Below are positions 53,349 to 54,985 of a stretch of DNA of 54,985 nt, piece by piece. The stretch is from JBGTLU01 sp041743935 (lineage in GTDB: Bacteria > Bacteroidota > Bacteroidia > Sphingobacteriales > Sphingobacteriaceae). Under the pieces are notes generated by a model. That model saw only the letters and a list, made by a program, of their open reading frames with translations. It was not told the DNA's origin and made no database searches. The DNA is taken from contig JBGTLU010000024.1 of NCBI GenBank assembly GCA_041743935.1, positions 1-54,985 on the forward strand, in the 5' to 3' direction. Within the stretch, counting starts at the first letter, position 1. The number at the start of each line of letters is the position of its first letter. A program made the position numbers and the translations under genes.

Positions 53349-54361
53349 TTTAAGGCTAAATCTGCCAAGGCTTCAATAAAAATTGGGTGAGCATTTAATC
53401 CTTCTACTAATTGCATTTTTTCTCCTCCCATTTCAACAAATTCTTCGTTGTATTCTTCCGAAATTTCGAATATTGTTTCTAAACAATCTGCAGTAAATGC
53501 CGGGCAAAAAACCAAAATTTTCTTTTTCCCTTCTTTGGCTAATCTTTCAAAAACATCGGTAGTATAAGGTTGCACCCAGGGGTCTCTACCCAAACGAGAT
53601 TGAAAACAAATCGTGTATTTTTCTTTCGGAATTGCCAACGCATCGGCAATTAAATAAGCGGTTTGATGTGATTGTGCGCTGTAACAATACCGATTATTGA
53701 TGTTATATTTCTGACAACAATTTTCTACTTTTTGACAATGACAAGCGCTAGGATCGGCTTTGACCAATTGCCTTACTGGCAATCCATGAAAACTAAATAA
53801 TACATAATCATATTCTTCGTGCTTGTATTTTTTACCTAAATCAGCAAAAGCTTCAATCATTTTTGGTTGATCGTGGAAGCTATTTATAATTTGGATGGTG
53901 GGTGTTATTTGCCATTTTCCAACAATCTCCATCACTTTTTCTACTACCGAACCTGTGCTTGCAGATGCATACTGCGGAAACATTGGAATTACCTTAATAT
54001 CAAATATCTTTTGTTCTTTAAACCTATTAAGTGCAGATTCTAAGCTTGGACTTTGGTAGCGCATAGCTAATTCTACTACATAACCTGAACCTAATTTATC
54101 TTGTAACTTTTGCTTTTGTAATTTACTGTAATGCAGCAAAGGCGAACCGTTTTCTGTCCAAATTTCTTTGTAAGATTTTGCAGAATTTGGGGAACGGAAT
54201 GGCGCAATTACTCCGTTTACTAGGATATAACGCAATACCCCATTTATATCCAAAACTCTTGGATCGGATAAAAATTCTCTTAAATATTTACGAACGTCTG
54301 ATGTTTTTGGGCTATCTGGTGTACCTAAATTCACCAATAAAATTCCTTTTTTATCTTTCAA
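53345..54361 (-). CDS. hemH: Ferrochelatase with cysteine-rich insert
   Basis: HemH inserts ferrous iron into protoporphyrin IX, the last step of the classical protoheme route. The 338-residue protein begins KGILLVNLGTPDSP. It has the catalytic histidine H192 in SFHGLP and the acidic E295 (CLETIFEI). A cysteine-rich segment (C207, C209, C215, C216, C226, about 205-230) sits after the active-site loop. Similar segments occur in other Bacteroidota ferrochelatases and could hold metal or a disulphide. The start is TTG 54361, as a stop lies just upstream. Its last bases overlap the histidine kinase stop by four, on the opposite strand. No other heme gene is close. Confidence 0.93.
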   Translation of the reverse strand: MKDKKGILLVNLGTPDSPKTSDVRKYLREFLSDPRVLDINGVLRYILVNGVIAPFRSPNSAKSYKEIWTENGSPLLHYSKLQKQKLQDKLGSGYVVELAMRYQSPSLESALNRFKEQKIFDIKVIPMFPQYASASTGSVVEKVMEIVGKWQITPTIQIINSFHDQPKMIEAFADLGKKYKHEEYDYVLFSFHGLPVRQLVKADPSACHCQKVENCCQKYNINNRYCYSAQSHQTAYLIADALAIPKEKYTICFQSRLGRDPWVQPYTTDVFERLAKEGKKKILVFCPAFTADCLETIFEISEEYNEEFVEMGGEKMQLVEGLNAHPIFIEALADLALN

Positions 54362-54414
54362 CTTACACTAATTTAATCCTAGATTCTGAACACTAATTTT
54401 GGGGTATTGTTTAC

Positions 54415-54985
54415 TCAATTTTTCTTTTCATACAAACGCCACCACGGAGTTGCAGGCGAATCGTGATGCTCATAATGGTATCCAAAAAAATAACAAGTTA
54501 TGAATGCATATAAATGATTTTTGGGTTGAGATTTTGCCTGATGTTTATTATCATGCTCGCCTTTGTGCGGTAAATACGTACCAAAATAAAATAACTGAAT
54601 GGTACTAAGTAGAGATGGAACCACCCAAAACAAAAGCAAATTTGCTTGTGGAATTACCAATGCCAACAAATTATATACAATGGCAATAATTACTAATTGC
54701 AATAGCGATAAATAGGTTTTCATGAATTTAAAATACCAAGAAACAAAATTGCCTTGGCTGTAATCTGGGTCTTTATCTGTGTGAACAAATTTATGATGCT
54801 CGTGGTGTTTTACATATAATTTACGATAAGAAAAAGCTGCATACAAAGCCACGCAAATTCCTCCCAATATATTATTTACGGTTTTATTGGCAGATACCGT
54901 TCCGTGCATAGCATCGTGTGCAGTAATAAATAATCCGGTGTATAAATGTGTTTGGAATAATATTACCAAATAAATCCAAGGCGAT
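54415..54985 (-). CDS. crtW: Beta-carotene ketolase-like (CrtW) membrane di-iron enzyme, 5'-truncated
   Basis: This is the C-terminal 190 residues of an open frame that runs off the right edge (the codons before 54969 read on without a start). Histidine motifs of the CrtW/fatty-acid-hydroxylase fold are visible: HDAMHG, HHEHH, FGTYLPH and FGYHYEHHDSPATPWWR near the end. The last is typical of CrtW rather than of acyl desaturases. The enzyme adds 4-keto groups to beta-carotene-type rings (echinenone, canthaxanthin, astaxanthin). Membrane helices lie between the motifs. A crtZ or other pigment gene beyond the window is likely but not visible. CrtW-like hydroxylase or desaturase is the alternative. 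Confidence 0.8.
   Translation of the reverse strand, partial: SPWIYLVILFQTHLYTGLFITAHDAMHGTVSANKTVNNILGGICVALYAAFSYRKLYVKHHEHHKFVHTDKDPDYSQGNFVSWYFKFMKTYLSLLQLVIIAIVYNLLALVIPQANLLLFWVVPSLLSTIQLFYFGTYLPHKGEHDNKHQAKSQPKNHLYAFITCYFFGYHYEHHDSPATPWWRLYEKKN

Noticed and set aside
1..54985. CRISPR arrays, insertion sequences, prophage or integrase genes
   Set aside because: No regularly spaced direct repeats, transposase, integrase or phage genes were recognised; the content is ordinary core metabolism and envelope genes.
1..54985. tRNA genes
   Set aside because: No cloverleaf with a T-arm GTTCGA-type box and acceptor CCA-end was noticed in the short intergenic regions; a tRNA scan would be decisive.

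Overview
The window looks like a core-genome segment of a low-G+C (judged by eye, well under half G+C) member of the Bacteroidota. The signs are: a subtilisin-like protease ending in a type IX secretion (T9SS) sorting domain; Bacteroidota-restricted families (DUF3098, DUF4293, DUF5606, a CarboxypepD_reg/TonB-receptor-like outer membrane protein); recurrent -7 promoter boxes of the form TAnnTTTG/TTCG; almost no Shine-Dalgarno sequences; and frequent TTG/GTG starts. Kdo transferase shows an LPS outer membrane. A truncated beta-carotene ketolase-like gene at the right edge suggests carotenoid pigment. I cannot place the organism below phylum with confidence.

Layout. 1-382: no gene, but a strong minus-strand promoter and a non-coding, structured leader pointing out of the left edge (possibly an rRNA operon). 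383-4597 (minus): CoA-binding protein, COG2509-type flavoprotein, family 2 glycosyltransferase and flippase-like membrane protein. 4645-9113 (plus): ruvC, secreted S8 protease with a small lipoprotein, YdjM-like membrane protein. 9110-11788 (minus): HIT protein, greA, 2-hydroxyacid dehydrogenase, rsmA. 11831-17714 (plus): pdxA, then the fatty-acid/phospholipid block DUF177-rpmF-plsX-fabH-accB-accC. 17822-22259 (plus): tatC, rpiB, M28 peptidase, lutB-like gene. 22278-26079 (minus): gpsA and a HlyD/TolC efflux pair. 26206-29741 (plus): polysaccharide deacetylase, aconitase, rlmH. 29808-30749 (minus): DUF5606 and cyclophilin. 30842-32098: a secreted protein of unknown function. 32183-36235 (minus): DUF4293, ribF, truB, uppP, DUF3098, ftsX. 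36356-44161: leuS, a lipoprotein (minus), a TonB-receptor-like protein, a MacB-like permease and a membrane protein. 44203-49381 (minus): a tightly packed nucleotide-sugar operon ugd-uxs-galE-rfbB-PHP phosphatase. 49410-53348 (plus): waaA and a soluble hybrid histidine kinase. 53345-54985 (minus): ferrochelatase and the truncated carotenoid ketolase.

How the genes fit together. Much of the window serves envelope building: malonyl-CoA and phosphatidate supply (accBC, fabH, plsX, gpsA), undecaprenyl phosphate recycling (uppP), nucleotide sugars and Kdo transfer, Tat export, division (ftsX) and surface proteins. The rest is translation/RNA maintenance (rsmA, rlmH, truB, leuS, rpmF) and central metabolism (aconitase, rpiB, ribF, pdxA, hemH).

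No mobile element, CRISPR array, tRNA or phage gene was seen, and coding density is very high. I did not find a clear undescribed system. The best leads are the protease/lipoprotein pair, the secreted protein often labelled 'asparagine synthetase B', several perfect inverted repeats in promoter or intercistronic positions (accB-accC, ftsX, the lipoprotein/TonB-receptor divergent region, the protease leader), the rRNA-like leader, and the cysteine cluster in ferrochelatase.
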